Assembly: GCF_000949385.2 (NCBI RefSeq)
Contig: NZ_JYKO02000001.1
Coordinates: 2,070,620-2,134,619, forward strand
Source: Pseudomonas sp. LFM046
GTDB lineage: Bacteria > Pseudomonadota > Gammaproteobacteria > Pseudomonadales > Pseudomonadaceae
Direction: 5' to 3'
DNA: 64,000 nucleotides
Shown here: piece after piece, positions 12,004 to 20,472 of the stretch
Numbering within the stretch: position 1 is the first letter of the stretch
Layout of the letters: the number at the start of each line of letters is the position of its first letter
Notes under the pieces: model-generated
The model's database searches: none
The model's input: only the letters and a program-made list of their open reading frames with translations
Told to the model about the DNA's origin: nothing
Made by a program: the position numbers and the translations under genes

Positions 12004-12228
12004 TTACTGGCTCTTCTCCTCGGTCGGCGCGGTTTCCGGAGCGGCCGGGGCAGGCGCGCTCGGAGCCGGTGCAGCTTCCGGAGCCGGGGTCGGCGCGGTG
12101 GCCGGTGCGCTCGGCTGGGATTCGCTTGCCGGCGCCGCCGGGGCCTGGGCCTCTTCCTTCTTGTCGCAGGCGGCGAGACCAAGGCTGGCGGCCAGCAGCA
12201 GGGCGAGAGACAGGGTTTTCTTCATCAT
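12004..12228 (-). CDS. Small Ala/Pro-rich lipoprotein
   Basis: 74 residues. Residues 1-20 are a lipoprotein signal peptide ending in the lipobox LAAC (Cys21), followed by DKKEEAQ. Asp at +2 is an inner-membrane retention signal in enterobacteria, though this rule is less strict in Pseudomonas. The mature part is low-complexity Ala/Pro/Thr/Glu (repeated AP pairs) with no fold I recognise. It reads away from the thioesterase pair and ends at the shared terminator. It is probably expressed, given a clear Shine-Dalgarno (GGAGG on the minus strand). Function unknown. Confidence 0.8.
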   Translation of the reverse strand: MMKKTLSLALLLAASLGLAACDKKEEAQAPAAPASESQPSAPATAPTPAPEAAPAPSAPAPAAPETAPTEEKSQ

Positions 12229-12395
12229 TGAGCCTCCATGTGTGGCTTTTCCTCGTTGATAGCCGTTGGAGTTGTGGCCAGATTCTAAGTTCCACGCTTA
12301 TTGCAAAAAGCCTGACCCGCGAGTTCTGCCACGGCGTAGTCGGGACAACGCGGGTATGATTCTGCTCCTTGCCCACCGCCGCCAAGGTTGCAGTC

Positions 12396-12851
12396 ATGAC
12401 GGACAATTCCCTGATCGAACGGGCGCAGCTCTTCCTCTCCGCGCTGCGTCATTGCCAGGTGCTCGGCCTTACAGTGCACGACGCCACGCCCCAGGGCCTA
12501 ACCCTGCGGCTGCCCTACAGCACCCAGATCATCGGCAACCCGGAAACCGGGGTGATCCACGGCGGCGCCATCACCACGCTGATGGATACCACCTGCGGCA
12601 TTTCCACGGTCTGCGTGCTGCCGGAATTCGAAATCTGCCCGACCCTGGACCTGCGCATCGACTACATGCACCCCGCCGAACCTCACAAGGACGTCTTCGG
12701 TTTCGCCGAATGCTACCGCGTGACGCCCAACGTCATCTTCACGCGCGGCTACGCCTACCAGGACGACCCGGCCCAACCCATCGCCCACGTGGTCGGTGCG
12801 TTCATGCGCATGGGCAAGCCCGGCCAGCTCAAGCAGGGAGGTGCGGCATGA
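12396..12851 (+). CDS. PaaI-type hotdog thioesterase, first of a tandem pair
   Basis: 151 residues from ATG 12396, chosen because AAGG lies 8 bases upstream; a longer in-frame start (TTG 12369) lacks a ribosome site. The single hotdog domain carries the 4HBT/PaaI signature GVIHGGAITTLMDTTCG (about residues 52-68), with the HGG turn and catalytic Asp. It should hydrolyse acyl-CoA thioesters in the cytoplasm; the substrate cannot be told. It overlaps the next hotdog gene by four bases, so the two may form a heteromeric enzyme or be successive duplicates. Confidence 0.88.
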   Translation: MTDNSLIERAQLFLSALRHCQVLGLTVHDATPQGLTLRLPYSTQIIGNPETGVIHGGAITTLMDTTCGISTVCVLPEFEICPTLDLRIDYMHPAEPHKDVFGFAECYRVTPNVIFTRGYAYQDDPAQPIAHVVGAFMRMGKPGQLKQGGAA

Positions 12852-13291
12852 GCCTCGACCTCAACGCTCTGGTGCGCGAAGCCCACGACAAGAACGACTA
12901 CGACTCGCTGGTGTGCCTGATTCCCTACGCCAAGCTGATCGGCATGGAGTGCCTGCGCCTGGGGGACGACATGGTCTTCCGCCTGCCGGCGAACAAGGAC
13001 AACATCGGCAACCCGACCCTGCCCGCCATCCACGGCGGGGTGATCGCCGGGTTCATGGAGCATGCGGCCATGCTCCACCTGCTGATGTTCATGGGTACGC
13101 CACATATGCCCAAAATCATCGACTTCTCGATAGATTACCTTCGCGCCGGGCACTATCGTGACACCTACGTCCAGTGCCAGGTCTGGCGACAAGGCCGCCG
13201 TGTCGCCAACGTCGCCATCACCGCCTGGCAAACCACCCAGACCGAGCCCATAGCCACCGCCCGCGCTCACTTCAAGGTCGACGAACCTTGA
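12848..13291 (+). CDS. PaaI-type hotdog thioesterase, second of a tandem pair
   Basis: 147 residues, starting at ATG 12848 inside the end of its neighbour (GGAGGTGCGGC ribosome site). The hotdog signature is PAIHGGVIAGFMEHAAM. The acidic residue of the active helix is Glu here, where the upstream copy has Asp. The pair shares length and fold but has diverged well beyond recent duplication. Acyl-CoA hydrolysis is the likely role; the substrate is unknown. Confidence 0.87.
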   Translation: MSLDLNALVREAHDKNDYDSLVCLIPYAKLIGMECLRLGDDMVFRLPANKDNIGNPTLPAIHGGVIAGFMEHAAMLHLLMFMGTPHMPKIIDFSIDYLRAGHYRDTYVQCQVWRQGRRVANVAITAWQTTQTEPIATARAHFKVDEP

Positions 13292-13334
13292 GGCCCAGCG
13301 GCCGGTGCGTCCGGTCGCCCACAAGGAAAGTTCG

Positions 13335-14582
13335 ATGGTTGCGTTACTGATACTTGGCGGTCTGCTGCTGATCATCACCGGCCTGGTCTGGCTGGTGATG
13401 CTGGCGTTCGGCACCAGCCTGCTGTGGGGCTTCGGCAGCCTTTTGCCGCCGGTCACCTTGGCCTACGTGTTCTCCCACTGGCGCACCGCGCGCAGGGCCG
13501 TGGCACTGGCTGCCATGGGCTTCATTCCGCTGGTGGTGGGCCTGGCCATGATGGCCGCCGAGGACCCGCAGCGCCTGCAGGAGATCCTCAGCCTGCACTG
13601 GCTGGAAGGTGAAGAGAACGCCGTCTCGGACCTGGACATCCGCCTCAGCGGCGAGCTCAACGGCCAGCGCTTCGTGCCGCTGCAGGCCGATCTGGTGGAC
13701 GGCATCCTCAGCCTGCGAGAAGGCCAGGATTTCTATGCCCGCCGGGAACTGACCATCCGGCTCGGGCACCAGCCGGAAGGTGCGCTGCAACTGGACGTGC
13801 TGCCAAAGGACCCGGGGCCGCAGCCGGAAATCGAAATCAGCTGGCTGCTGCCTGAGCAGGAGCTGCCGGAGGCCCGGCGTATCCCGCGCGGCTACACCCT
13901 GCATCTGGACCTCCAGCCAGTGGAACCGAACCGGCTGGCCGGCGACTTCCACCTGGTGCTGCCGCCGAAGTTCGCCACCACGCTGACCGGGCACCTGGAG
14001 GTGTTCACCGATCGCCTGCGTTACCGCGATGGCCGGGTGGATACCACCTACGACTCCCGTGACACCCTGGCCTATGTGATCCGCGACTACCTGCAGCGCC
14101 GTTTCGCCACCCGCGATGTGGAGCTGGCGCCGCTGGCGACCCCCAGCTTCCCGGCAAAGGAGCTGAATCTGGAGGTGGAGGCCCGTATCGCCGGTCAGCC
14201 GCAGCACCTGACGTTGGAGTTGCTCAAGAACCAGGCCCAGGAATGGCGGGTTCGCCGCGATCGCTTCCCGCCCCTGTCCGAACCCGCCGCCCCGGCTTTG
14301 CCTGACCAGGCGAGCGAGCCGGAGCAGCCTGTGGCGGAAAGCGCCCGACCCGTGGACCGTCGGCTGCGGTTCTCCCTGCAGCGCTTGCTCAGCAACCCCG
14401 GCCAGTACCAGGAGCTGCGTATGCGTGTGTATACGGCGCGTGGCAGTACTGCCGAAGGCCGCTTTGCCGGGATCGACCGCGATGGCCGGATCCTGATTCG
14501 CCGCAACCTGGGCGGGGCAGGGGCCGCGAGCTTCAGCCTGGCGGCGGACGAGGTCCAGCGCATCGAACTGCTGGAGCCGTAA
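13335..14582 (+). CDS. Conserved membrane-anchored protein of unknown function
   Basis: 415 residues from ATG 13335 (AAGGAAAG upstream). Residues 1-30 and about 33-75 are hydrophobic and give two or three N-terminal membrane helices. The rest is soluble and beta-rich, with a charged Glu/Pro linker at about 315-340. The final 60 residues (LRFSLQRLLSNPGQYQEL onward) look like a small SH3/Hfq-like beta barrel that may bind a partner. I do not recognise a named family. The same position in PAO1 also holds a hypothetical membrane protein just before htpG. Confidence 0.75.
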   Translation: MVALLILGGLLLIITGLVWLVMLAFGTSLLWGFGSLLPPVTLAYVFSHWRTARRAVALAAMGFIPLVVGLAMMAAEDPQRLQEILSLHWLEGEENAVSDLDIRLSGELNGQRFVPLQADLVDGILSLREGQDFYARRELTIRLGHQPEGALQLDVLPKDPGPQPEIEISWLLPEQELPEARRIPRGYTLHLDLQPVEPNRLAGDFHLVLPPKFATTLTGHLEVFTDRLRYRDGRVDTTYDSRDTLAYVIRDYLQRRFATRDVELAPLATPSFPAKELNLEVEARIAGQPQHLTLELLKNQAQEWRVRRDRFPPLSEPAAPALPDQASEPEQPVAESARPVDRRLRFSLQRLLSNPGQYQELRMRVYTARGSTAEGRFAGIDRDGRILIRRNLGGAGAASFSLAADEVQRIELLEP

Positions 14583-14638
14583 ATCGGTGTCGAAGGGCGC
14601 TCGGCCCAACCTGCGGACGCATTGCGCTTCGCTAAGCA

Positions 14639-14666
14639 CTTGAAATCTTTGTCGAAGGCCCCATCT
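14639..14666 (+). promoter_or_regulatory. RpoH (sigma-32) heat-shock promoter of htpG
   Basis: CTTGAAA (14639-14645), a 13-base spacer and CCCCATCT (14659-14666) match the sigma-32 consensus at both boxes and in spacing. It lies 55 bases before the htpG start, in the gap after the membrane-protein gene. Confidence 0.88.
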
Positions 14667-14721
14667 GGATGTCATCCGCCGCCATACGCGGCTCAAGCCA
14701 TCCACGTGGAGTCAGACGACC

Positions 14722-16620
14722 ATGAGTGTGGAAACTCAAAAAGAAACCCTGGGCTTCCAGACCGAGGTGAAGCAACTGCTTCACCTGATGATCCATTCCC
14801 TGTATTCCAACAAGGAAATCTTCCTCCGCGAGCTGATTTCCAACGCCTCCGACGCCGCCGACAAGTTGCGCTTCGAAGCGCTGGCGACGCCGGCGCTGCT
14901 GGAAGGCGGCGCTGACCTCAAGATCCGCGTCAGCTTCGACAAGGACGCTCGCACCATCACTATCGAAGACAATGGCATCGGCATGAGCCGTGACGAGGTG
15001 ATCGCGCACCTGGGCACCATCGCCAAGTCCGGCACCGCCGACTTCCTGAAGAACCTCTCCGGTGACCAGAAGAAGGATTCCCACCTGATCGGCCAGTTCG
15101 GCGTGGGCTTCTACTCCGCCTTCATCGTTGCCGACAAAGTGGACGTCTTCACCCGTCGCGCTGGCCTGCCGGCCTCCGAGGGTGTGCACTGGGCCTCGAA
15201 GGGCGAGGGCGAATTCGACGTCGCCACCGTCGACAAGGAAGAGCGCGGTACCCGCATCGTCCTGCACCTGAAGAGTGGTGAAGAGGAGTTCGCCGACGGC
15301 TGGCGCCTGCGCAATGTCATCAAGAAGTACTCCGACCACATCGCCCTGCCCATCGAGCTGCCGAAGGAGCATCACGGCGAAGAAGCGCCTGCCGAGTTGG
15401 AGTGGGAAACCGTCAACCGCGCCAGCGCCCTCTGGACCCGTCCGCGCACTGAGGTGAAGGACGAGGAATACCAGGAGTTCTACAAGCACGTCGCCCATGA
15501 CTTCGAGAACCCGCTGACCTGGAGCCACAACAAGGTCGAGGGCAAGCTGGAATACAGCTCTCTGCTCTACGTCCCGGCCCGTGCCCCGTTCGACCTGTAC
15601 CACCGCGAGGCCCCGCGCGGCCTGAAGCTGTACGTGCAGCGCGTGTTCATCATGGACCAGGCTGATCAGTTCCTGCCGCTGTACCTGCGCTTCATCAAGG
15701 GCGTGGTGGACTCCAACGACCTGTCCCTGAACGTCTCCCGCGAAATCCTGCAGAAGGACCCGGTGATCGACTCCATGAAGTCGGCGCTGACCAAGCGCGT
15801 GCTGGACATGCTGGAGAAGCTCGCCAAGAACGAACCCGAGCAGTACAAGGGCTTCTGGAAGAACTTCGGTCAGGTGCTGAAGGAAGGCCCGGCGGAAGAC
15901 TTCGCCAACAAGGAGAAGATCGCCGGCCTGCTGCGCTTCGCCGCCACCAGCGACGAATCCGGCGAGCAGAGCGTCTCCCTGGCCGATTACATCGGTCGCA
16001 TGAAGGAAGGCCAGGACAAGATCTACTACCTGACCGGCGAGAGCTATTCCCAGGTGAAGAACAGCCCTCACCTTGAAGTCTTCCGCAAGAAGGGCATCGA
16101 AGTGCTGCTGCTCACCGACCGCATCGACGAGTGGCTGATGAGCTACCTGTCCGACTTCGATAGCAAGGGCTTCGTCGACGTCGCCCGTGGCGACCTGGAC
16201 CTGGGCAAGCTGGACTCCGAAGAGGACAAGAAGGCCCAGGCGGAAGTGGCGAAGACCAAGGAAGGGCTGATCGAGCGCCTGAAGAAGGTGCTGGATGAGC
16301 AGGTCAGCGAAGTGCGCGTGTCCCACCGCCTGACCGACTCCCCGGCGATCCTTGCCATCGGCGAACAGGATCTGGGTCTGCAGATGCGTCAGATCCTCGA
16401 AGCCAGCGGTCAGAAAGTGCCTGACTCCAAGCCGATCTTCGAGATCAACCCGGCCCACCCGCTGATCGAAAAGCTGGACAGCGAGCAGGACGAGGACCGC
16501 TTCGGCGAACTGTCCCACATCCTCTTCGACCAGGCCGCCCTGGCCGCCGGCGACAGCCTGAAGGACCCGGCCGCCTACGTGCGCCGCCTGAACAAGCTGC
16601 TGGTGGAACTCTCCGCCTGA
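14722..16620 (+). CDS. htpG: Molecular chaperone HtpG (Hsp90)
   Basis: 632 residues, normal for bacterial Hsp90. The N-terminal GHKL ATPase is clear: [13 protein letters not shown] (Glu and Asn that bind Mg-ATP), [11 protein letters not shown] and [11 protein letters not shown]. The middle domain has the catalytic Arg loop (SREILQ), and the C-terminal dimerisation domain ends in LLVELSA. It is a cytosolic ATP-driven chaperone. Start ATG 14722 follows GTGGAGTC. It sits behind an RpoH promoter and is closed by a terminator, so it is probably an independent heat-shock unit. Confidence 0.98.
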   Translation: MSVETQKETLGFQTEVKQLLHLMIHSLYSNKEIFLRELISNASDAADKLRFEALATPALLEGGADLKIRVSFDKDARTITIEDNGIGMSRDEVIAHLGTIAKSGTADFLKNLSGDQKKDSHLIGQFGVGFYSAFIVADKVDVFTRRAGLPASEGVHWASKGEGEFDVATVDKEERGTRIVLHLKSGEEEFADGWRLRNVIKKYSDHIALPIELPKEHHGEEAPAELEWETVNRASALWTRPRTEVKDEEYQEFYKHVAHDFENPLTWSHNKVEGKLEYSSLLYVPARAPFDLYHREAPRGLKLYVQRVFIMDQADQFLPLYLRFIKGVVDSNDLSLNVSREILQKDPVIDSMKSALTKRVLDMLEKLAKNEPEQYKGFWKNFGQVLKEGPAEDFANKEKIAGLLRFAATSDESGEQSVSLADYIGRMKEGQDKIYYLTGESYSQVKNSPHLEVFRKKGIEVLLLTDRIDEWLMSYLSDFDSKGFVDVARGDLDLGKLDSEEDKKAQAEVAKTKEGLIERLKKVLDEQVSEVRVSHRLTDSPAILAIGEQDLGLQMRQILEASGQKVPDSKPIFEINPAHPLIEKLDSEQDEDRFGELSHILFDQAALAAGDSLKDPAAYVRRLNKLLVELSA

Positions 16621-16635
16621 TCGCCGGAAGGAACG

Positions 16636-16662
16636 AAAAGGCCCGCCATTGCGGGCCTTTTT
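16636..16662 (+). terminator. Intrinsic terminator of htpG
   Basis: AAAAGGCCCGC and GCGGGCCTTTT pair over 11 bp around loop CATT, followed by further T residues. Confidence 0.93.
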
Positions 16663-16856
16663 CTTTGGGCGGATTTCCACCTTCGGGGGAACTCAGAGGT
16701 CGTGTCCCTGGTGGACTCGCTAAGCCTTGCAAATAGATTCGCTCCCACAGGCCATTTTGCTTCTCGGCTGCAGGAGACCCATGCATCGAAGAGGTTGGGA
16801 AGTCCGCTTCGCGAGGGGGTCTAAGCTCAGTCATCCCCTGGCACAGGAGAGCACTC

Positions 16857-17645
16857 ATGAAACGTTTGCTGCTGCCTTCGCTGCTGTTCGCCGTCGCTGG
16901 CCCCACGTGGGCAGCCATGGTGACCCAGGCGGTTCCCTACGAAATCGACGGCAAGGCCTTCCAGGGCTCGCTGGTCTATGACGATGCGATCACGACCCCA
17001 CGCCCCGGCTTGCTGATGGTCCCCAACTGGATGGGTGTCACCCCGGCGGCGGCTGAGCAAGCCAAGCAGATCGCCGGTCAGCGCTATGTGATCTTCATTG
17101 CCGACATGTACGGCAAGGAGATCCGCCCGGCCAACCCCGACGAAGCCAAGGCCGCCGCCACAGCCGTGCGAAGCGACCGCCCCCTGATGCGCAAACGCGC
17201 GCAGGCCGGCGTCGAGACGCTCAAGGCACAGGGCAGCAAGGTGCCGCTGGACCTGGCCAGCCTCGGCGCCATCGGCTTCTGCTTCGGCGGGGGCAGCGTG
17301 CTGGAACTGGCCCGCTCGGGAGCGCCGCTGAAGGGCTTCGTCTCCTTCCACGGCAACCTGGATACGCCCAATCCTGCCGATGCACGCAATATCCGTGCGC
17401 CTGTGCTAGTACTTCACGGCGCCGACGACCCAGCAGTGCCCAAGGCCCAGGTGGATGCTTTTACCGCTGAAATGACTGCGGCCAAGGCTGACTGGCAACT
17501 GGTCAGTTACGGCGGCGCCGTCCATTCCTTCACCGAGCCCGGGGCCAATGTGCCGGGGCGCAACGAATACAACCCGAAGGTCGCCGCCCGCGCCTACCAG
17601 GCCATGAACGACCTGTTCGATGAAGTCTTCAGCCACGCGAGGTAA
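16857..17645 (+). CDS. Dienelactone hydrolase family protein, exported copy
   Basis: 262 residues. Residues 1-19 form a Sec signal peptide (MKRLLLPSLLFAVAGPTWA, cleavage after AWA-like TWA), so this copy should be periplasmic. The alpha/beta-hydrolase body shows the DLH nucleophile Cys142 in GAIGFCFGGG, Asp in HGADDPAVP and His in GGAVHSFTEP. That completes the Cys-Asp-His triad used to open cyclic lactone or ester bonds. The physiological substrate is unknown. The next gene is a paralogue without signal peptide, three bases downstream. Confidence 0.88.
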   Translation: MKRLLLPSLLFAVAGPTWAAMVTQAVPYEIDGKAFQGSLVYDDAITTPRPGLLMVPNWMGVTPAAAEQAKQIAGQRYVIFIADMYGKEIRPANPDEAKAAATAVRSDRPLMRKRAQAGVETLKAQGSKVPLDLASLGAIGFCFGGGSVLELARSGAPLKGFVSFHGNLDTPNPADARNIRAPVLVLHGADDPAVPKAQVDAFTAEMTAAKADWQLVSYGGAVHSFTEPGANVPGRNEYNPKVAARAYQAMNDLFDEVFSHAR

Positions 17646-17648
17646 TCC

Positions 17649-18374
17649 ATGATGCAGATCCAGTCTCTGGCCCTTGGCTACACCGCCGATGGCATGGACT
17701 TCGAAGGCCGCCTCCTGTTCGACGCTGCCGATAGCGCTCCACGTCCGGGCCTGCTGATGGCCCCCAACTGGTTCGGAGTCGGCGATGGTGCAGTGGAGAT
17801 GGCTGCCCAGGTAGCCAGCCATGGCTACCGGGTGCTGGTGGCCGACGTTTACGGTGCGTCGGTTCGGCCGTCCAATGCCGCCGACGCGGGTGCTGCCATG
17901 CTGCCCCTGAAGCAGGATCGCGCGCGGCTTCGCCGCCGCCTGCTGGCGGCCTTCGATGCTCTGGAAAGCCAGCGGTTGGCACACCAGGACGGTAGTCGTC
18001 TGGCAGCCTTCGGATTCTGCTTTGGAGGCACCTGCGCGCTGGAACTGGCACGGGCAGGGGCGCCACTGAAGGCAGCGGTGTCCTTCCATGGTGCCCTCGA
18101 TACGCCCGACCCGAGGGATGCACGGAATATCCGGGGCACGGTGCTGGCGCTCGATGGCGCCCTTGACCCGCTGGTGCCGCGCGAGCAGTTGCCGGCCTTT
18201 GCGCAGGAGATGGGGGAGGCTGGGGTGGACTGGCAATTGCTCAGCTACGGCGGCGCCGTGCATTCGTTCACCGATCCGGCGGCCAACAATCCGGGCACTT
18301 CGCAGTACAACGCCAAGGTGTCGCGACGAGCCTTTGCCGCGATGTATGCGCTGCTGGACGAGGTCTTCGCCTGA
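17649..18374 (+). CDS. Dienelactone hydrolase family protein, cytoplasmic copy
   Basis: 241 residues with the same fold and triad as its neighbour: Cys124 in FGFCFGGT, Asp in LDGALDPLVP and His in SYGGAVHSFTDP. Identity between the copies is high around the active site (GGAVHSFTxP, DARNIRG). No signal peptide is present, so this copy should stay in the cytoplasm. Start is ATG 17649 or the adjacent ATG 17652, after GAGG. A REP hairpin follows the gene. Substrate unknown. Confidence 0.87.
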   Translation: MMQIQSLALGYTADGMDFEGRLLFDAADSAPRPGLLMAPNWFGVGDGAVEMAAQVASHGYRVLVADVYGASVRPSNAADAGAAMLPLKQDRARLRRRLLAAFDALESQRLAHQDGSRLAAFGFCFGGTCALELARAGAPLKAAVSFHGALDTPDPRDARNIRGTVLALDGALDPLVPREQLPAFAQEMGEAGVDWQLLSYGGAVHSFTDPAANNPGTSQYNAKVSRRAFAAMYALLDEVFA

Positions 18375-18412
18375 TCGAGAGACCTCATCCTGAGCAAATT
18401 CAAGATCGACCC

Positions 18413-18434
18413 GTAGGGTGGGCTTCAGCCCACC
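18413..18434. repeat. GTAG-foot REP hairpin
   Basis: GTAG (18413-18416) followed by GGTGGGC-TTCA-GCCCACC (18417-18434). It has the same GTAGG head as the hairpins at 21199, 25204 and 35530 but a different stem sequence. It lies between convergent genes, where it may also limit transcript read-through. Confidence 0.65.
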
Positions 18435-18448
18435 GCCCGGCCTCCAGC

Positions 18449-19309
18449 TCAGCGCGGCAATTCGATCCGGCTGGTTTCCCCCGGCACCACCGGCCAATCG
18501 CCCGCCGCCCAGCGGCTCCGCGCCTGGTCGATCAGCTCCGGGCTGCTGGACACGAAGTTCCAGTTCATCCGCCGTGGGCCATCCAGAGGTGCGCCGCCGA
18601 TCATCACCAGGTGGCACTCGCTGCTGGCCGAAAGCACGTACTCAAACCCTTCGGGCAGCACCGCCAGGCTACGGGGTTCCAGCGGCTGATCGTCCAGCAG
18701 TGCTTCGCCCTCCAGCAGGTAGAGGGCCCGTTGCGGGTGTTCGCCGGGAATGGTCAGGGTGGCGCCGGTTTTCAGGTGCAGGTCGGCGTAGAGGGTAGGT
18801 GAGAGCACCGGTACCGGGGACTCCATGCAGAAGCCGCTTCCAGCGATCAGGCGAATGCTCACGCCCAGCGACTCCTGCTGCGGCAGGCTGGACGCCGGAT
18901 GATGGCTATAGCTCGGCTCGCAGTCCTCGTGCTCCTTCGGCAGGGCCAGCCAGACCTGCAGGCCGTGGGCGCGGGAGCCGCTGGCCAACAGCTCCGCCGG
19001 GGTGCGTTCGACATGGGCAACGCCACGGCCTGCGGTCATCCAGCTGACGTCGCCGGGTTTCACCCGCTGGTCCGAGCCCAGGCTGTCCTTGTGTTGCAGC
19101 TCGCCCTCGAACAGATAGGTGAGGGTGGAGAGGCCGATATGGGGATGCTGGCGCACATCCATGCCGCTGCCGGGCGGGTAGTCCGCCTCCAGCATGTGAT
19201 CGAAGAACACGAAGGGGCCGACGCTGCGGCACTGGGCCGAGGGCAGCGGGCGGAGGATAGGCTGCCCGGCGACCTCTTCGGCGCGGGGGCGGATGGTGAG
19301 GATGTTCAT
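18449..19309 (-). CDS. Pirin family protein
   Basis: 286 residues from ATG at 19309; 33 residues of upstream open frame were excluded because they read as low-complexity shadow. Bicupin pirin. The N-terminal cupin metal ligands are in FVFFDHMLEADY and RQHPHIGLSTLTYLFEGELQHKDS (three His plus Glu). The C-terminal cupin begins near 170 and ends in the WNFVSSSPELI motif. Bacterial pirins can act as quercetin dioxygenases or modulate enzymes; the role here is not shown by sequence. It shares its direction with the OsmC gene 20 bases upstream, so probably one operon. Confidence 0.92.
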   Translation of the reverse strand: MNILTIRPRAEEVAGQPILRPLPSAQCRSVGPFVFFDHMLEADYPPGSGMDVRQHPHIGLSTLTYLFEGELQHKDSLGSDQRVKPGDVSWMTAGRGVAHVERTPAELLASGSRAHGLQVWLALPKEHEDCEPSYSHHPASSLPQQESLGVSIRLIAGSGFCMESPVPVLSPTLYADLHLKTGATLTIPGEHPQRALYLLEGEALLDDQPLEPRSLAVLPEGFEYVLSASSECHLVMIGGAPLDGPRRMNWNFVSSSPELIDQARSRWAAGDWPVVPGETSRIELPR

Positions 19310-19329
19310 ACTGGGCCGTCCTGCGTGGG

Positions 19330-19749
19330 TCACTGGCTGAAATTGCCTTCGGCGAGGCGCGTCTCGATGCTCACCTCCACCTGGGTCATCAGCTTGTGCA
19401 CGGGGCATTTGTCGGCGATTCGCAGCAGGGTGGCGCGCTGCTCGTCTGAGAGGGGGCCGCGCAGGGTCAGCTTCACGTCCAGGCGGTAATGGCCTTTGCG
19501 CTCTTCGCTGTCGTCGCGGGTCACCTCGACGTCGATGCCCGTCAGCGGAATGCCGTTCTTTTGGGCGTAGTAGGTAACGGTCAGCGCCTTGCAGCTGCCC
19601 AGGGCCGCATCGAAATAGTCATGGGGCTCCGGGTCCGCACCGGCACCGCCCAGGTCCGCTGGCAGGTCGGTGAACAGCGGTGCCTTGCCCTCCAACTCGA
19701 TACGTTGGCGGGTGCCATGGGCGGAATCACGGGTAAGACGGATGGTCAT
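19330..19749 (-). CDS. OsmC/Ohr family protein
   Basis: 139 residues with the two redox cysteines of the family: ALGSCKALTV and ADKCPVHKLM. OsmC-type proteins reduce organic hydroperoxides in the cytoplasm with lipoylated or thiol donors. The second motif KCPVHK and the PHDYFDAALGSCK segment place it closer to the YhfA-like OsmC branch than to Ohr. The start has GGAGGCC just upstream. It probably forms a two-gene unit with the pirin gene. Confidence 0.9.
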   Translation of the reverse strand: MTIRLTRDSAHGTRQRIELEGKAPLFTDLPADLGGAGADPEPHDYFDAALGSCKALTVTYYAQKNGIPLTGIDVEVTRDDSEERKGHYRLDVKLTLRGPLSDEQRATLLRIADKCPVHKLMTQVEVSIETRLAEGNFSQ

Positions 19750-19881
19750 CGCAGGCCTCCTGGCCGGTAAGCAGATTGGGTCCCCGCTAGGCTAGCGCAA
19801 AGGACGGCGGCCGGGCAGCGGGGAGGTGGTGACTCAGGAGGTTACTGCCATGGAGGCGGCATCGAAGAAGGCGCAGCACGT

Positions 19882-19910
19882 CTGTCATAAGCCTGTCATG
19901 GCCATGTCAT
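19882..19910 (+). promoter_or_regulatory. Pho-box-like triple direct repeat
   Basis: CTGTCAT (19882-19888), CTGTCAT (19893-19899) and ATGTCAT (19904-19910) recur at exactly 11-base intervals. This matches the PhoB box, which is built of 11-bp TGTCAT-type units. CATAGC (19908-19913) could serve as the -10 box, about 30 bases before the DUF3859 start. Binding is inferred from the pattern only. Confidence 0.55.
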
Positions 19911-19942
19911 AGCCTCGCGCCACCGCAAACAAGGAGCGCGAC

Positions 19943-20407
19943 ATGATCACCCTTCGAATGACAGCACTCATGGCCCTGGGCCTGGCTTCCGGCGTTGCCC
20001 TGGCTGACGTGCGGGTCGACGGGCCGGTGGAGTACGGCATCTTCGAATCCCAGTATCAGGACTACCAGCCGGGTGAGCGCGTGCTGACCCGCAGCAACCA
20101 GAACATCGAGCAGACCGATGTGATCCCGGCCAAGCTGGGCACCAAGTTCGGCATGCGCTACACGCTGCTCGGCAAGCAGGAAAAGGATGCTCCCCTGACC
20201 CTGCTCTACCTCACCCCCGGCGTGGTCACCCCGGACGGCAAACGTCACGACAAGTTCGTCGTGGAGCAGAAAATGGCCCCCGGCGCCCCCACCGACGTCA
20301 TGGCCTACGAGTTCACCGAGCATTACGAAGTCGTGCCGGGCGAGTGGCGCTTCATGGTCTTCCAGGGCGATCGCCTGCTGGCTGAGCAGAGCTTCACCGT
20401 CCGCTGA
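19943..20407 (+). CDS. DUF3859 domain protein, exported
   Basis: 154 residues with a signal peptide (1-21, ending VALA). The mature protein is beta-rich with the DUF3859 hallmarks: YGIFESQYQDY at its start, then GTKFGMRYTLLG and the C-terminal GEWRFMVFQGDRLLAEQSFTV. It should be periplasmic. The family has no established function; the sandwich-like pattern would suit a binding or structural role. The upstream TGTCAT repeats suggest phosphate-starvation control. AAGGAG precedes the ATG. Confidence 0.85.
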   Translation: MITLRMTALMALGLASGVALADVRVDGPVEYGIFESQYQDYQPGERVLTRSNQNIEQTDVIPAKLGTKFGMRYTLLGKQEKDAPLTLLYLTPGVVTPDGKRHDKFVVEQKMAPGAPTDVMAYEFTEHYEVVPGEWRFMVFQGDRLLAEQSFTVR

Positions 20408-20472
20408 TCCCGCGCGCGTCGCTATGGCGCGCTATAGTCGCTGGGTCTGAGGCAGGCAAGAGGCGCGGGCCC

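Noticed and set aside
12266..12847. Upstream in-frame extension of the second thioesterase
   Set aside because: It runs through the first thioesterase in another frame and has no homology; the ATG at 12848 with GGAGG is the natural start.
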